Source: Sanyastnella coralliicola
GTDB taxonomy: Bacteria > Bacteroidota > Bacteroidia > Flavobacteriales_D > Sanyastnellaceae
DNA: 64,000 bases
Assembly (NCBI RefSeq): GCF_030845195.1
Contig: NZ_CP132543.1
Location: 3,551,501 to 3,615,500, forward strand
Direction of reading: 5' to 3'
Under the pieces are notes generated by a model. It had not been told where the DNA came from, did not search any database, and worked only from the letters and a program-made list of their open reading frames with translations. A program made the position numbers and the translations under genes. Positions 1-11,400 of this stretch are shown here, one piece after another. Within the stretch, counting starts at the first letter, position 1, and each line of letters opens with the position of its first letter.

Positions 1-600
1 AAGACCGAAGAGCTCATCCGGAGAATGCGTCGTGCGCAGTTTGCGCGCCAGAACGTTGAGATCTTCAAACCTATGGTAGACGTTCGTTATAGCGACACCG
101 AAGTGGTTTCGCACGATAAGAAAGCGATCCCGTCTACCCCTGTCCCTCACAGTTCTCAATTGTTGTTGATGGGGTCTGGCGTTGATGTCATCGGCATTGA
201 CGAGGCTCAATTCTTTGATGACGGTTTGCCTGAGGTCTGCAGCCAATTAGCCAACCAAGGTATCCGAGTCATATGCGCCGGTCTTGATCTTGACTTTTTG
301 GGTCGTCCTTTTGGTCCTATGCCTGAATTGCTCGCTATCGCGGAATTCGTAACGAAAGTGCATGCGATATGTATTAAGACAGGAGATTTAGCCCACCATT
401 CATTCCGACTAAATCAAGATAATAGCCTCGTGGCTTTAGGCGAAAAAGACCTTTATGTTCCGCTATCGCGGGAAGCGTTCCAGCGCGCAATGAAGGATCC
501 GTCGTACATTACTGAGGAAGACCTTGCTGCCATTCGCAGCGTACTCGAAAAAGAAGAACCGGAACCAACCGAAGATGCTCAACCTGACGAACTTGCTTGA
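1..600 (+). CDS. tdk: Thymidine kinase, type II (5' end outside window)
   Basis: Phosphorylates thymidine to dTMP in the salvage pathway. The reading frame is open from base 1, and the first residues (KTEELIRR) are the end of the P-loop, so roughly the first 20 codons lie outside the window. Visible are the DEAQFF motif with the family's catalytic Glu and the [12 protein letters not shown] segment that follows it. Type II kinases usually bind zinc with four cysteines. Here the first pair reads CIKT and the second is replaced by LYVPLSR, so at most one zinc ligand remains. I believe this is common in Bacteroidota but could not check. The last 26 bases overlap murF-alr, suggesting translational coupling. 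Confidence 0.93.
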   Translation, partial: KTEELIRRMRRAQFARQNVEIFKPMVDVRYSDTEVVSHDKKAIPSTPVPHSSQLLLMGSGVDVIGIDEAQFFDDGLPEVCSQLANQGIRVICAGLDLDFLGRPFGPMPELLAIAEFVTKVHAICIKTGDLAHHSFRLNQDNSLVALGEKDLYVPLSREAFQRAMKDPSYITEEDLAAIRSVLEKEEPEPTEDAQPDELA

Positions 601-3019
601 ATCGCTTCCCAATGTTGAAGTGGTAGGTGCCTCTCCGGAGGGCTTCAAGCACTTTTCGATTGACACCCGTGTTCTCACTGACCCGAAAAGAGCTTGTTTC
701 ATTGCCTTGACCGGTCCAAATCACGATGGACATCAATTCATCGCCCAAGCCTATGAATTGGGGGTGCGGCATTTTCTTGTCCATACTATAGAAGAGAAAT
801 ACATGTCGGAGGCTACGTTTTATGTAGTTCCAGACACGCGCGAAGCGCTTCAGCAGATTGCGGGAGAACATCGCAAGAGTTTCTCGAACCCCGTCATTGG
901 GATTACGGGAAGCAATGGCAAAACCATTGTAAAAGAGTGGCTGAATCATCTGTTAATGGATGAGTTTCAAATCGTGCGATCACCCAAGAGCTACAATAGC
1001 CAGATTGGAGTGGCTTTGAGCCTTCTAAACATTTCTCCACTTCACGAAATGGCCATTATCGAAGCTGGTATTTCTATGCCAAATGAGATGGCACGCTTGG
1101 AGGAAATGATTGCTCCCGACATGGCTGTCTTCACTCATTTGGGATCAGCTCACTTGGAGAATTTTGTAGACCAAAAAGCGCTCGCCCTCGAAAAAGCTCA
1201 GCTCTTCAAGAACGCACAAACCGCGGTCTACTGCAATGACGAGGAAGACATTACAGCGGCTCTCGACAGTGTCGGCTTCAATGGTCAACGAATTACTTGG
1301 GGAAGACAGAAGGGGGACATAATCCTTTCGGAAATCCGTCAAATGGGTGCAGGAGCTGAGTTGACCATTCAATTTGAAGGAAGAAGCTATGTCACGTCCA
1401 TCGTTGATGGCAGCGAAGCGTTCATCAGCAACACCATGACCGCGTTGACAATCGCTTCTCGCTTCACGAAAGAGTTTGATCGAGTGATTGAGGAATCATC
1501 CAAACTCAGCACGTTGAACATGCGTTTGGAGCGGCTTGATGGTTGGGGAGGTTCAAAGATTATTAGCGATGTCTATTCCAATGACCTTCCTTCTTTGCGC
1601 ATTGCACTTGACGAGCTCTCGAAGATGAAAGCAAGTCAACGTGTTGTTGTGTTGAGCGACATTCCGCAATCTGGGCTGAGTCAAGAAGAGCTATACGCTG
1701 TTGTCAACGAACAATTAGTTAGCCATAACATAGACCTACTTATTGCGGTAGGTTCCTCTATTTCTAAAGGTGCATTTGACGTAAAGACTGAAGCATATCA
1801 AAACACCGATAGTGTGATTGCGTCGCTAGATCAACTTGACCTGAATGACGCAGCCATTCTTTTAAAAGGTGCTCGAACGTTTGGTTTTGAGCGCATCACG
1901 AATGAACTGCAACAACGGGCGCACGAGTCTATTTTGTTGGTCGACCTTCGGAACCTCACAGAAAACCTGAATTTCTATCGATCAAGGCTAGATAATCAGA
2001 CACAGATTATGGTCATGATAAAGGCCTTCGGTTATGGCACGGGTGGAGTTGAAATTGCTGAACTGCTCGAGTATAACAGGGTAGATTGCCTAGGCGTTGC
2101 TTACGTTAATGAAGCGATTGATTTGCGGAACAAGGGCATCGGTCTACCCATCTTTGTGTTGAACCCAGACATTGCTTCCTTCTCGCAGATGATTGATCAC
2201 CGCATCGAACCAGAGATATACAGCATGCGCCAATTGACCGCTTTGGTTCAGGAGTTAAAACGCAAAGGTCACGGTGGGAACTACCCTATTCACTTGAAGA
2301 TCGACACAGGAATGCATCGTTTAGGCTTTGTTCAGTCCGAGATTCCAAGGTTGATCGAATTCCTTAATGAACATAAGGAAGTAAAAATCAAAGGCGCTTT
2401 AAGTCATTTAGCTGCGGCTGATGACCCAACTCACGACGAATTTACTAGAGGTCAAATTGAACAGTTTCAGCGCACCGCGAAGCAGATTTCTGAAGGTATT
2501 GGGTATGACTTTACACGTCACATTTGCAATACCGCAGGCCTCATGAGATTCCCAGAAGCGCACTTTGAAATGGTGCGTTTAGGTATCGGATTGTACGGTG
2601 TGAGTTCATGCGCTGAGGATCAAGGTAAACTTGAACAAGTTGGTACTTTAAAGAGTAAAGTTTCCCAATTGCACCACATTCTGGCAGGCGAAAGCGTTGG
2701 CTACACCCGATCCGGAGTATCAGATCAACCAAGAACCATTGCTACTATACCAATTGGCTATGCAGATGGCTATCGCCGATCGCTTAGCAACGGAGCAGGA
2801 GTCATCTTGGTCAATGGTCATCGAGCGAAGGTCGTGGGCAAAGTCTGCATGGACATGGTCATGATAGACGTCACAGGATTGCAAGTTGAAGAAGGAGATG
2901 AAGTGACCATTTTCGGAAGCAATCCTACACTCGAAGAGCTCGCGGCTGCGGCAGACACCATCCCATATGAGATTATATCAGGGATTTCGCAGCGCGTGAA
3001 GCGCATTTACCTCTCGTGA
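575..3019 (+). CDS. murF-alr: Bifunctional MurF ligase / alanine racemase fusion
   Basis: One 814-residue protein joins two steps of peptidoglycan precursor synthesis: L-to-D-Ala racemisation, and addition of D-Ala-D-Ala to the UDP-MurNAc-tripeptide. The MurF half (about residues 1-450) has the ATP-binding GITGSNGKT loop with Lys116. The Alr half has the PLP lysine in [11 protein letters not shown] (Lys483) and IPIGYADGY (Tyr729), which holds the family's catalytic tyrosine, followed by VGKVCMDM. I chose ATG 575 because the protein then begins [12 protein letters not shown] like a MurF N-terminus; the frame is open upstream to 524, but that part is antiparallel to nothing and reads low-complexity Lys. 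It overlaps tdk by 26 bases. The fusion is a known Bacteroidota arrangement, not a sequencing error. Confidence 0.95.
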   Translation: MLNLTNLLESLPNVEVVGASPEGFKHFSIDTRVLTDPKRACFIALTGPNHDGHQFIAQAYELGVRHFLVHTIEEKYMSEATFYVVPDTREALQQIAGEHRKSFSNPVIGITGSNGKTIVKEWLNHLLMDEFQIVRSPKSYNSQIGVALSLLNISPLHEMAIIEAGISMPNEMARLEEMIAPDMAVFTHLGSAHLENFVDQKALALEKAQLFKNAQTAVYCNDEEDITAALDSVGFNGQRITWGRQKGDIILSEIRQMGAGAELTIQFEGRSYVTSIVDGSEAFISNTMTALTIASRFTKEFDRVIEESSKLSTLNMRLERLDGWGGSKIISDVYSNDLPSLRIALDELSKMKASQRVVVLSDIPQSGLSQEELYAVVNEQLVSHNIDLLIAVGSSISKGAFDVKTEAYQNTDSVIASLDQLDLNDAAILLKGARTFGFERITNELQQRAHESILLVDLRNLTENLNFYRSRLDNQTQIMVMIKAFGYGTGGVEIAELLEYNRVDCLGVAYVNEAIDLRNKGIGLPIFVLNPDIASFSQMIDHRIEPEIYSMRQLTALVQELKRKGHGGNYPIHLKIDTGMHRLGFVQSEIPRLIEFLNEHKEVKIKGALSHLAAADDPTHDEFTRGQIEQFQRTAKQISEGIGYDFTRHICNTAGLMRFPEAHFEMVRLGIGLYGVSSCAEDQGKLEQVGTLKSKVSQLHHILAGESVGYTRSGVSDQPRTIATIPIGYADGYRRSLSNGAGVILVNGHRAKVVGKVCMDMVMIDVTGLQVEEGDEVTIFGSNPTLEELAAAADTIPYEIISGISQRVKRIYLS

Positions 3020-3022
3020 TTT

Positions 3023-3036
3023 GTCCACTTATGGAC
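3023..3036. other. Short inverted repeat after murF-alr
   Basis: GTCCA-CTTA-TGGAC forms a 5-bp hairpin directly after the murF-alr stop. There is no T-run after it, so it is a poor intrinsic terminator. The rest of the gap up to 3161 is AT-rich with no recognisable element. Confidence 0.3.
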
Positions 3037-3161
3037 CTGAGTCAGTGAATTTTTACCCTTTGCATTAACATCAGCTTTTTGATTTAAGATGAAACTCAAT
3101 GAGGGATTAGTCATTCTTCATTGTATTATCGTAGCCCAAAGTATTCGAAACCAAACCTGTA

Positions 3162-5804
3162 ATGATGAAGAATATCTACATTCTAGCATTAGCAATCTTC
3201 TTCGCTCTCGGAGCAACAGCTCAAGGAGAGGCCCCATTTATTGATGGAGAGCTGCTTGTGCAAGTAGTTGACAACGACAAAGTTGATCAGCTAACCAATG
3301 ATCTTAGAGAGGTACAAGGTGTATCTACTCAACTCGAAGCACTAGAGCTTTTGAGTAAGCACATGCACATCTGGAAATTCACTTTTGATGCAGATGCGAT
3401 CAGCACACGCGACATGCGTATTGCTTTCGATCGCCACCCTCTTGTAAGCATTGTGCAGTACAACCACTACGTTCAGCTTCGTGAAGTACCAAACGACACG
3501 AACTACGGAAACCAGTGGCACCACAACGACCCACAGGATAACGACATCGACACTGAAGAAGCATGGGATATCACTACAGGTGGTACGACTGCGTTTGGTG
3601 ATGAAATCGTTGTTTGTGTGATTGAAGGTGGAAACTTGAACCACGAAGACCTGGTAGCTAACAAGTGGTTCAACGATCAAGAGATTCCTGACAACGGTAT
3701 TGATGACGACGGCAACGGATACGTCGATGATTACGATGGTTGGAACGTTGGAAGCGACGATGACAGCGGTGTATTCAACGGAGGTCACGGTACTCAAGTT
3801 ATGGGTATGATCGGTGCCAAAGGAGATAACGACCAAGGTGTAGCAGGAGCTAACTGGGATGTGAAAATCATGTCTGTGGCTGGTGAAAACATCTTCAACG
3901 AGGCTTCAGTAATTGAAGCGTATGACTACCCATTGGAAATGCGTAAGCTGTACAACAGCACTGGTGGTGCTCAAGGAGCATTCGTTGTTGCTACCAACGC
4001 ATCTTGGGGTATCGATAACGGAGACCCGAACGATATTCCTCTCTGGTGTAACTTCTACGACACACTAGGTACTTACGGTATCCTAAACTGTGGAGCGACA
4101 GCAAACAACAACGTAAATATTGACGTCGTTGGAGACATCCCTACTGCTTGTTCAAGTGATTACATGATCTCCGTTACAGCGACAAACAGCAGTGACGTTC
4201 GAACATTCTCTGGTTACGGAGCGACAACAATTGACCTTGGTGCACCGGGAGAAAGCGTTTGGACTACTCAAGGTAGCAACGCATACGGAGCTACTTCTGG
4301 AACAAGCTTCGCATCGCCATTGACTGCTGGTGCCATTGCATTGATCTACTCAACGCCTTGTCCTTCTTTCATGGCCCTTGTACAAGGTGACCCGCACGCC
4401 GGTGCAGACTACGTTCGTCAAGTGCTTTTTGATGGTACTGATGCCGTAGCTAACCTCGCAGACGAATGTGTAACTGGTGGACGTCTAAACGTAAACAACT
4501 CAATCAACCTCATCTTGAACTCTTGTAGTGATAGTGAGTGTTTGACTCCATTCAGTGTAGCTGTGACGCAAAGCGGTGAAGACTACACGATCACTTGGGG
4601 AGAAACAGCAGCCATGATTTCATTCGGTGTTCGTTACCGTGAAGCAGGTGCTGATGAGTGGACTGAAGTAATGGATCTAACAGATCCTTCATACACGCTT
4701 TCAAACCTTCTATGGTGTACGGAATACGAAGTAGAAGTGATGGCAACTTGTGAAGAAGGAGATAGTGAATGGAGCAACACTTTGGTATTCACAACAGACG
4801 GTTGTTGTGAGAACCCAGCAGTGGAGTCTATCACGGTAACTGGAATTTCTGAAACCGGTGCGACGATCTCTTGGGAATCAATCCTAGCAGCAGATTTCTA
4901 CAACGTTACGATTACTCCTGCTGGAGGTGGAGACGCTATTGAATTCCCTGCGATAAATAATACGCTTCTTGTTTCTGACCTTGATACGTGCACTGTATAC
5001 GAAGTGACGATTGCTACAGAATGTGGTGAAGAGCTACTCGACCCAACAGATGCGATTACATTCAACACCGTTGGATGTGGTGCATGTGCAGATCTCGATT
5101 TCTGTATTCCTGATGGAAACAGTGGTGAAGAGTGGATTGAGAACTTCGAATTCAACACGCTTTCAAACAACTCGGGAGCAAACGAAGGGTACGCAGATTA
5201 CACTGAAAACCCGGCGTTGAGCACCACAGTTGACCCGGGTGCTACCTACCCTATGACACTGACCCCTGGCTTCGAAGGTTTTGCCTATACGGAATACTTC
5301 CTCGTGTGGCTTGACATGAACCAAGATGGTGAGTTCACAGACAACGAGATTATTTTCGATCCAGGTGCAGGAACAACTGAGGAAATCACTGCGGAAGTAA
5401 ACGTCCCAGCTACTGCTACTCCTGGTTCAAGCCGCCTTCGTGTGGCGATGAAGTATGTTGGTGATTTCGGTGACCCTGAACTTCCAACACCATGTGAAGA
5501 GGTTGAGTACGGTGAATTCGAAGATTACTGTATCGAAGTCACAGACAACATCATCAGCGTAGAGGAAACAGGTCGTGTGAACTGGAACCTTTACCCGAAC
5601 CCGGCAACGGACGTGTTGAACATTACTGTTCCTTCAGGAGCATACAACCTAGAAGTAGTTGAATTGACTGGTCGTATTCTTGAGTCAACAATGATCCAAG
5701 GAAACGCGGTGGTGAATACTTCTGATTACGCTTCAGGAATCTATATCATTCGTTTGATTCAAGACGGACAAGTACTCGGAATGGAAAAAGTGATCATCAA
5801 GTAA
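3162..5804 (+). CDS. Secreted subtilase (S8) with FN3, GEVED and T9SS sorting domain
   Basis: Predicted extracellular serine protease of 880 residues. Order: signal peptide (MMKNIYILALAIFFALGATAQ), a propeptide-like region to about residue 110, S8 catalytic domain about 120-450, two fibronectin-III-like modules (about 455-645), a GEVED-type domain ending GEFEDYCIEV, and a type A T9SS C-terminal domain (LYPNPATDVLNI to the end). The catalytic His (GGHGTQV, His209) and Ser (GTSFASP, Ser382) are clear. Where the family has Asp (IDTG/VDGG) this protein has Glu155 in VIEGGNLNHEDL, so activity cannot be assumed. Two ATGs are adjacent (3162 and 3165). A strong terminator follows at 5829. Confidence 0.9.
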   Translation: MMKNIYILALAIFFALGATAQGEAPFIDGELLVQVVDNDKVDQLTNDLREVQGVSTQLEALELLSKHMHIWKFTFDADAISTRDMRIAFDRHPLVSIVQYNHYVQLREVPNDTNYGNQWHHNDPQDNDIDTEEAWDITTGGTTAFGDEIVVCVIEGGNLNHEDLVANKWFNDQEIPDNGIDDDGNGYVDDYDGWNVGSDDDSGVFNGGHGTQVMGMIGAKGDNDQGVAGANWDVKIMSVAGENIFNEASVIEAYDYPLEMRKLYNSTGGAQGAFVVATNASWGIDNGDPNDIPLWCNFYDTLGTYGILNCGATANNNVNIDVVGDIPTACSSDYMISVTATNSSDVRTFSGYGATTIDLGAPGESVWTTQGSNAYGATSGTSFASPLTAGAIALIYSTPCPSFMALVQGDPHAGADYVRQVLFDGTDAVANLADECVTGGRLNVNNSINLILNSCSDSECLTPFSVAVTQSGEDYTITWGETAAMISFGVRYREAGADEWTEVMDLTDPSYTLSNLLWCTEYEVEVMATCEEGDSEWSNTLVFTTDGCCENPAVESITVTGISETGATISWESILAADFYNVTITPAGGGDAIEFPAINNTLLVSDLDTCTVYEVTIATECGEELLDPTDAITFNTVGCGACADLDFCIPDGNSGEEWIENFEFNTLSNNSGANEGYADYTENPALSTTVDPGATYPMTLTPGFEGFAYTEYFLVWLDMNQDGEFTDNEIIFDPGAGTTEEITAEVNVPATATPGSSRLRVAMKYVGDFGDPELPTPCEEVEYGEFEDYCIEVTDNIISVEETGRVNWNLYPNPATDVLNITVPSGAYNLEVVELTGRILESTMIQGNAVVNTSDYASGIYIIRLIQDGQVLGMEKVIIK

Positions 5805-5828
5805 TCACTTCCTTACATATTTGATGAG

Positions 5829-5858
5829 AAGTCCCGCAAATGCGGGACTTTTCTTTTT
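5829..5858 (+). terminator. Intrinsic terminator of the subtilase gene
   Basis: A perfect 10-bp stem AAGTCCCGCA/TGCGGGACTT with an AA apex is followed by a TTTTCTTTTT tract. The apex sequence GCAAATGC is shared with the terminators at 33227 and 53096. Confidence 0.9.
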
Positions 5859-5919
5859 GGATTAATATTCTTGCGCTCCTTTTAACAGTTCAAAAAGACT
5901 TCCTTCGCTTATCCCTCGG

Positions 5920-5927
5920 TATCTTTG
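5920..5927 (+). promoter_or_regulatory. -7 element (TATCTTTG) of the beta-helix gene
   Basis: Matches the Bacteroidota TAnnTTTG element. It ends only four bases before ATG 5932, which would give a nearly leaderless mRNA, or initiation at the second ATG (5938). No clear TTG -33 box is seen. Confidence 0.4.
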
Positions 5928-5931
5928 GGTT

Positions 5932-8475
5932 ATGAGAATGATCATCTTCGCCTTCTTGGCACTCCTAAGCGTTTCCGCGCTAGCGATAGATGTACCTGGA
6001 GGAAACGTATCAGGAACATGGACCGCTGATAACAACCCATACGTCGTTCAAGGAGACATCCGCATTCCCGAAGGAGAAACGCTCTTAATTGAGCCGGGAG
6101 TTGAAGTGCAATTTGCAGGCGCCTACTTTCTTCGCGTTGTAGGAAACTTGCATGCAAATGGAGCCGTGGGAGATTCGATCACCTTCACCTCAAGTACAGG
6201 AAACAACTTGTGGAGAGGTCTGCGCGTAGATTCATTGGCAGCAAGCTCAGATACCGTTCGCATCCATCACTGCCGCATTACCAATATGCAACAGGGTAAA
6301 CTGACCTTCGTATTTAGCGGGAAGTTCATCTTTGAAGACAACCACGTATTCAACAACGTTGGGCACTTTGCCGGATGTATGTACACCACCGCTTCCGCTT
6401 CAGGAATCATTCGTCGAAACCGCTTTGCGTACAACGCCACCTCTAACCAAAGTGATGGTGGGGCCATGTACGTTTGGGATTCATCACCGCTCATTGAAGA
6501 CAACGTTTTCATTGGTAATTCCGCCACTTATTCTGGTGGGGCTATTTCTGTCTGGAGGAACGATCAGTGGACCAGCCCAATCATTCGAGGAAACCATTTT
6601 GAAGCAAATACAGCGCAGTCAGGAGCCGCCATTGTGCTGCACAGTAATACTACGCCCATCATTGAGAATAATGTCTTTTTGAATAACGAGACGTCTTATG
6701 ATGGGGGTGCGATTTGGCAAGGATATATTCTGGCTGATACCGTGCGTTATTCTGGAAACCTCTTCCAAGGAAATCACAGTAATCAGAAGGGTGGTGCCAT
6801 CCGTATTATCGAGTCGAAGGTGAAATTTGACGGCGACGTATTCGTTGACAACAGTACCAGTAATTTCAGTGGTGGAGCGATTCACGCCAATGATGAGGCT
6901 ACGATTGATTTTCGCAATGTTCGCTTTACCGAGAACTACAGCAGCAGCGCTGGAGGTGTGAAGGCTGAATCAAGCTGTGTATTGAAATTCGATGACTGTG
7001 TCTTTGACAAGAATGAGGCAGGAGCTTCGGGCGCAGCTTTTGGCTTCAGCTCGTATGTAGAAGCCACATTTAAGAACTGCCTCTTCGTGAATAATACCGC
7101 CAACTTAGGGGGTGTAGCGAACCTCACGCAGTTCAGTCACCCGCTCTTCATCAATTGCACCTTTGCGAATAACTCAGCCAATAACAATGCGGGTGTCTTC
7201 TACCTGTATTGGGATAGCGACCCTCAATTTGTCAATTGCATCTTCCACGGCAACGAGAGTACGGAAGGATTCAATTTTGTGGTTCAAGATTATATCTGGC
7301 ATACCTGCGAACCGAGTTTCGATCACTGTTTGGTGCAAGGTGGCCAAGAATCTCTTGACCTAGGTACCAGTTCTCTAGGTGGCTGGAACGCTGTGGTGGA
7401 AGATGACCCGTTATTTATTCTTCCTTCCGCTGGCGCGGGAAGCGGATACGACGGCTACAATGCGAATTGGAAGTTTCTAATCGAAGACTCACCCTGCATT
7501 GACGCTGGAAATTCAGATCACCCTGAACTTCCGATGTTCGACTTTGATGGGGAAGCGCGCGTACAAGGAGACGCCGTTGATCTCGGAATCTTCGAAGGTG
7601 GCGAAGCTATTACGCCTCCTGAAATCCAAAGCTTGACAGGGCCTTCATTGTTCTGTTTTCCTGATACCGCCCTCATTACAGTAGATGTCGCCGGAACGGA
7701 GCCATTCACCTACCAGTGGTATTTTGGTAACCTTCCTTTAGTGGATGAAACAGAGGCAAGTTTATCTATTGATTGGGGCATGGATAGCGGAGACTATTGG
7801 TGCGAAGTCAGCAACTTGGCAGGAACTGTTGCAAGTGGCGATTATGCGGTGACTACGAATGCTCAAATCCAGGTGTCTGAAGTGACTATCGTCGAACCGG
7901 CTTTGTGTGATGGCGACGAAGCGTTAGTAGATATCTCCATTTCAGGCGGGACTCCCGACTACCTTCTATGGATTGACGGAGGGGAGGCTTCAGTAGGGCT
8001 CAACGTGATCTCAACTGGACCACACGCATTGCTCATGGAAGACGCACTTGGGTGTCAGCAAGAATGGAATATCAACGTTGAAGGCCCTCCAGCGATCATC
8101 CTAGAGTTCGGAGAGATTATTGAACCTACATGCCAATTCTGCAGCGATGGTTCTATCTCATGGACGACCAACGGAACTCTTTTAGAGGTCAACGGAGAAG
8201 AACTTGAAGTTGCTGAGTTGATCGATCTGGCTCCTGGTACTTATACGTTCACCGTTTATAACGAGCTTGGTTGTTACTACGAAGAGACCTTGACCTTAGA
8301 AGATGACGACGATAATTCAGAGATCGACTTCAACGGAGACGGCGAAGTAAATTCTGGAGACCTCCTCGAATTCATAGCCAACTATGGGTGCACCGGATTT
8401 GACTGTGCAGGAGATCTCAACTTCGACGGCATCGTCAATGCGTTCGACTTGATCTTGTTCTTAGGGCTGTACTAG
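5932..8475 (+). CDS. Secreted parallel beta-helix protein with Ig-like, SprB-like and dockerin-like modules
   Basis: A secreted 847-residue protein. Signal peptide MRMIIFAFLALLSVSALA, then a right-handed beta-helix of about 500 residues with repeated N-x-F/N-N and GGAI turns (polymorphic-outer-membrane-protein style, as in SGGAIHAN). An Ig-like domain follows (FTYQWYFGNLPLV...DSGDYWCEVSN), then two SprB-like repeats with DALGCQQEW and ELGCYYEE. The C-terminus is not a T9SS domain but two dockerin-like loops, DFNGDGEVNSGDLL and DLNFDGIVNAFDLI, with a GCTGFDCAGDL linker. The protein at 35639 ends the same way. Substrate or binding partner is unknown. A copy of the dispersed 13-bp motif encodes the SALA of the signal peptide. 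It is convergent with the next gene, with a 4-bp gap. Confidence 0.85.
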   Translation: MRMIIFAFLALLSVSALAIDVPGGNVSGTWTADNNPYVVQGDIRIPEGETLLIEPGVEVQFAGAYFLRVVGNLHANGAVGDSITFTSSTGNNLWRGLRVDSLAASSDTVRIHHCRITNMQQGKLTFVFSGKFIFEDNHVFNNVGHFAGCMYTTASASGIIRRNRFAYNATSNQSDGGAMYVWDSSPLIEDNVFIGNSATYSGGAISVWRNDQWTSPIIRGNHFEANTAQSGAAIVLHSNTTPIIENNVFLNNETSYDGGAIWQGYILADTVRYSGNLFQGNHSNQKGGAIRIIESKVKFDGDVFVDNSTSNFSGGAIHANDEATIDFRNVRFTENYSSSAGGVKAESSCVLKFDDCVFDKNEAGASGAAFGFSSYVEATFKNCLFVNNTANLGGVANLTQFSHPLFINCTFANNSANNNAGVFYLYWDSDPQFVNCIFHGNESTEGFNFVVQDYIWHTCEPSFDHCLVQGGQESLDLGTSSLGGWNAVVEDDPLFILPSAGAGSGYDGYNANWKFLIEDSPCIDAGNSDHPELPMFDFDGEARVQGDAVDLGIFEGGEAITPPEIQSLTGPSLFCFPDTALITVDVAGTEPFTYQWYFGNLPLVDETEASLSIDWGMDSGDYWCEVSNLAGTVASGDYAVTTNAQIQVSEVTIVEPALCDGDEALVDISISGGTPDYLLWIDGGEASVGLNVISTGPHALLMEDALGCQQEWNINVEGPPAIILEFGEIIEPTCQFCSDGSISWTTNGTLLEVNGEELEVAELIDLAPGTYTFTVYNELGCYYEETLTLEDDDDNSEIDFNGDGEVNSGDLLEFIANYGCTGFDCAGDLNFDGIVNAFDLILFLGLY
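5973..5985 (+). repeat. Dispersed motif TTCCGCGCTAGCG, copy 1
   Basis: Exact copy inside the signal-peptide codons of the beta-helix gene (reads V-S-A-L-A). Confidence 0.85.
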
Positions 8476-8479
8476 ACGA

Positions 8480-11400
8480 TTATTCCTTCACAACCCGCTG
8501 AACTCCTGCACCTACAATCTCTATTAAGTACATTCCTGAAGCTTGATTGCTAAGGTCAATGGCTGTGCTTCGTTGCACCACACCTTGATCTACTAATCGT
8601 TCTGCGAGGTCGCGTACTTCATAGCTTTGTCCGAACAATTGAACTGGCGTATTTAAGAAGAACTGCCCTGTACTTGGGTTCGGGAATACGGTGAATTGAA
8701 GCTTCTCGATTTCTGAAACGCTCACGTTATCATCAAGCAAGTTCACATTGTCGATCCACGTGTGGTTTCCGTAGCCTCCGATATTGGCGAAGGCTAGCTC
8801 AACACATGATTCTCCAGACAGCATGCTCAAATCAACAGAATCTGTTCTCCATACGAGCTCACCACCAAGGTCATACCAGAACCATACGTAGCAATCTTCA
8901 ACTGTCAAGTCGTCTCCGAATTTCGAGTACGCTGGTGTCCACTCTCCTGCATCAACACGATACCAGAGCTCTAGTCCGTCTTCGTAGTCTGCATATTTAA
9001 CGTGGGCTACATCAAAGTGAATGAGCGGTGACTCTACGTCAGTGAAGTCCATTGCTGGCATTACCAGGAGATCAGCCAAGCCTTGCGTATCCACCCAGTA
9101 GTTCGGGAATTGAGCTACACCATTTGAGGCGTCATCAAGCTGCACTGCCGGTTCCCATGTTCCTAGTCCGCTGGTTTCTAGTTTCCAGTTCTCAGGAGGG
9201 AAGATTTCTCCATTAAAGTCTTCTACCACTGGCATTGGAACACCTTCACTAATGACGGTGATCATGTCTTCCCAGGTATAGCTTGCGCTATTGCCTTCTT
9301 CATCTGTGACCGTCAAGCTGACATCGTAAGTACCAGGAGTATTCCACATAGCCATGGCATTGTAGCCCTCTGATCCAGATTCAACCGCTCCTTCAAACGT
9401 CCAATCATAGGAAGCTCCAGCACAACGTAACACACTGTTGTCTGTGAAGCGGATAGTATCTAGTGCACATTGCAGTGCCATGTTCACCTCGAGCTTATTC
9501 GCCGTGAAACCAACTTGCAGCGCTGAAGGCGTGTAGAAATCGTTCTGGTGAACGCTTCGAGAGCCAGCACAACGCACCTTTCCTTCGCAGTAATTGGTTT
9601 GAAGGAAGACAACAGGCGTGCGTGCTGGAAGGTTATTTGCGTATAGCTCCCACGAATCCATCGTGTTGTCTTTGTAGTACACCGAGTGGTCTGAGCCGAG
9701 GTACAACCCTCCGTCCGTTCCTCGCTGGTGAGCGATGGCTGTGATGTACACATTGTTGATCACCTCGTCACCGATATCTTGCCAAGTGTCACCTGCATCC
9801 GATGATGAAAAGACCTTGTTTCCCGATTGACCACCGAGCAAAATAGCCCATAGTTGATCAGGGTTTTCCCCATCTACATCAATGTAAATCGCCTTGTTGC
9901 TGTTGTTGCCGTTTTCTACGGAAGTCATGCTGACATCTTCCCAATTCTCTCCGCCGTCAGAAGTGCGCCAGATCTTCCAGTTGCTTCCGCTCTGCCTGTG
10001 GGTCACGTAGATACGATTCGGGTCGCGCGGTGCGACCTTCACGTGAATGATCTTGTCACCCCCGAAGTTGTTGAGCTCTGTCCAACCTGAACCTCCGTTG
10101 GTGCTCTTCCATAGTGATGACCCATTTGGTGAGTACATGATGTTGTAGCATCTAGGGTCCCATTCCATGTTCCCGTATTCTCCCCACCAGTAGCTGGTGT
10201 TGGCTGCCTTGCTGTTGTCAAATGGCAGGCCGCTGATACGTTCAAAGCGATCTTCAGTATATCTAAACGCGCCACCATCGTGGTAACCAATGGTTGCGTC
10301 TCCCGGGTTCACAAACCCTCGGAAGTTATCGCCGGCAAGCTCTGCCAGCCAGCCTCCTGATGTTTCGTCTTCAGCTCCCCAATAATAGAGGTCACCGTTG
10401 CGGATATGTGTTCCGTTGTGGTAGGTACCTCCTACCATGACATCACCTTCCTTGATTCCTGATTGCCATCCCCAAAAGTCTGTACCGTGAATTCCGTACA
10501 TGCGTGGTTCGAGGTTGTCTCCTTGATCTGCGCTGTAGTAGAGCCCACCGTCTGAAGCGACCCACATGTCCACGCCGTTTTCTGTTGAGAAGAACTTGAC
10601 ATCGTGCACATCAGCGTGGCTGTAACGTTCTGCGGTAAATTCGCCTGCCCAGGTCACCCAATGGGCATTCAACGACCAATTTGATCCGTAGTCTAGTGAT
10701 CTCCACACATTAATTCCTGCTCCGAATAGACGTCCTTCTTGATCTGGAGAAACATCCAGGGCAAGGTCATAGTAAAATTGTCCTCCATCTCCGGTTCCGT
10801 CTTCACTCCAACCTAGGATATTTGGGTTGCTTCCTGCAGCCCAAGCTCCTCCAGGACCGCTGCCGCAACACTGGAATTCAAAGTTTTCACCTTGGTCTTG
10901 GCTTCGGTAAATTCCGAATAAACCGTTTCCACCATCCGCTGCTCCACTAGCGAGGATGTAAATGTCATCTGGATGAAGCGGTGTTACCGCCATCTCGATG
11001 CGGCGTTGTTCTTCTCCTGAGTTTGGAGTTGGCCAACCGGTGGTACCAGAAGTCCATGTGTTTCCGCCGTCGGTAGACTTCTTGAATAGCGTGTTGTTTC
11101 CTACGAGCGATGCAGAATACACCATTTCTGGATTTGTGGGATGGAACTCAATTTCCATGTGTTCTCCAGAAGATGCGGTATTCCAATTGGCTCCTGCGTC
11201 TTCACTGATGAACAAGCCTCCGTTCGTTGCTGCCAACAAGGTGTTGGCATTGTCTGGCTTGATCTTCAAATCACGAACCCAATTGTTTTGTCCTTGGAAG
11301 TTTGCATCTCCGGTCAGTGCCCATGTGGCACCACCATCTGTGGTTTTGTAGATCTTTCCGTTCCCTTCTCCGAAGTAAACGATGTCTGTGTTGTTCGGGT

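Noticed and set aside
463-949. Minus-strand open frames opposite tdk and murF
   Set aside because: Shadows of strongly supported genes with no family features.
575-3019. MurF-Alr as an artefact of a missed stop or frameshift
   Set aside because: Both halves are complete and the fusion is a known arrangement in Bacteroidota.
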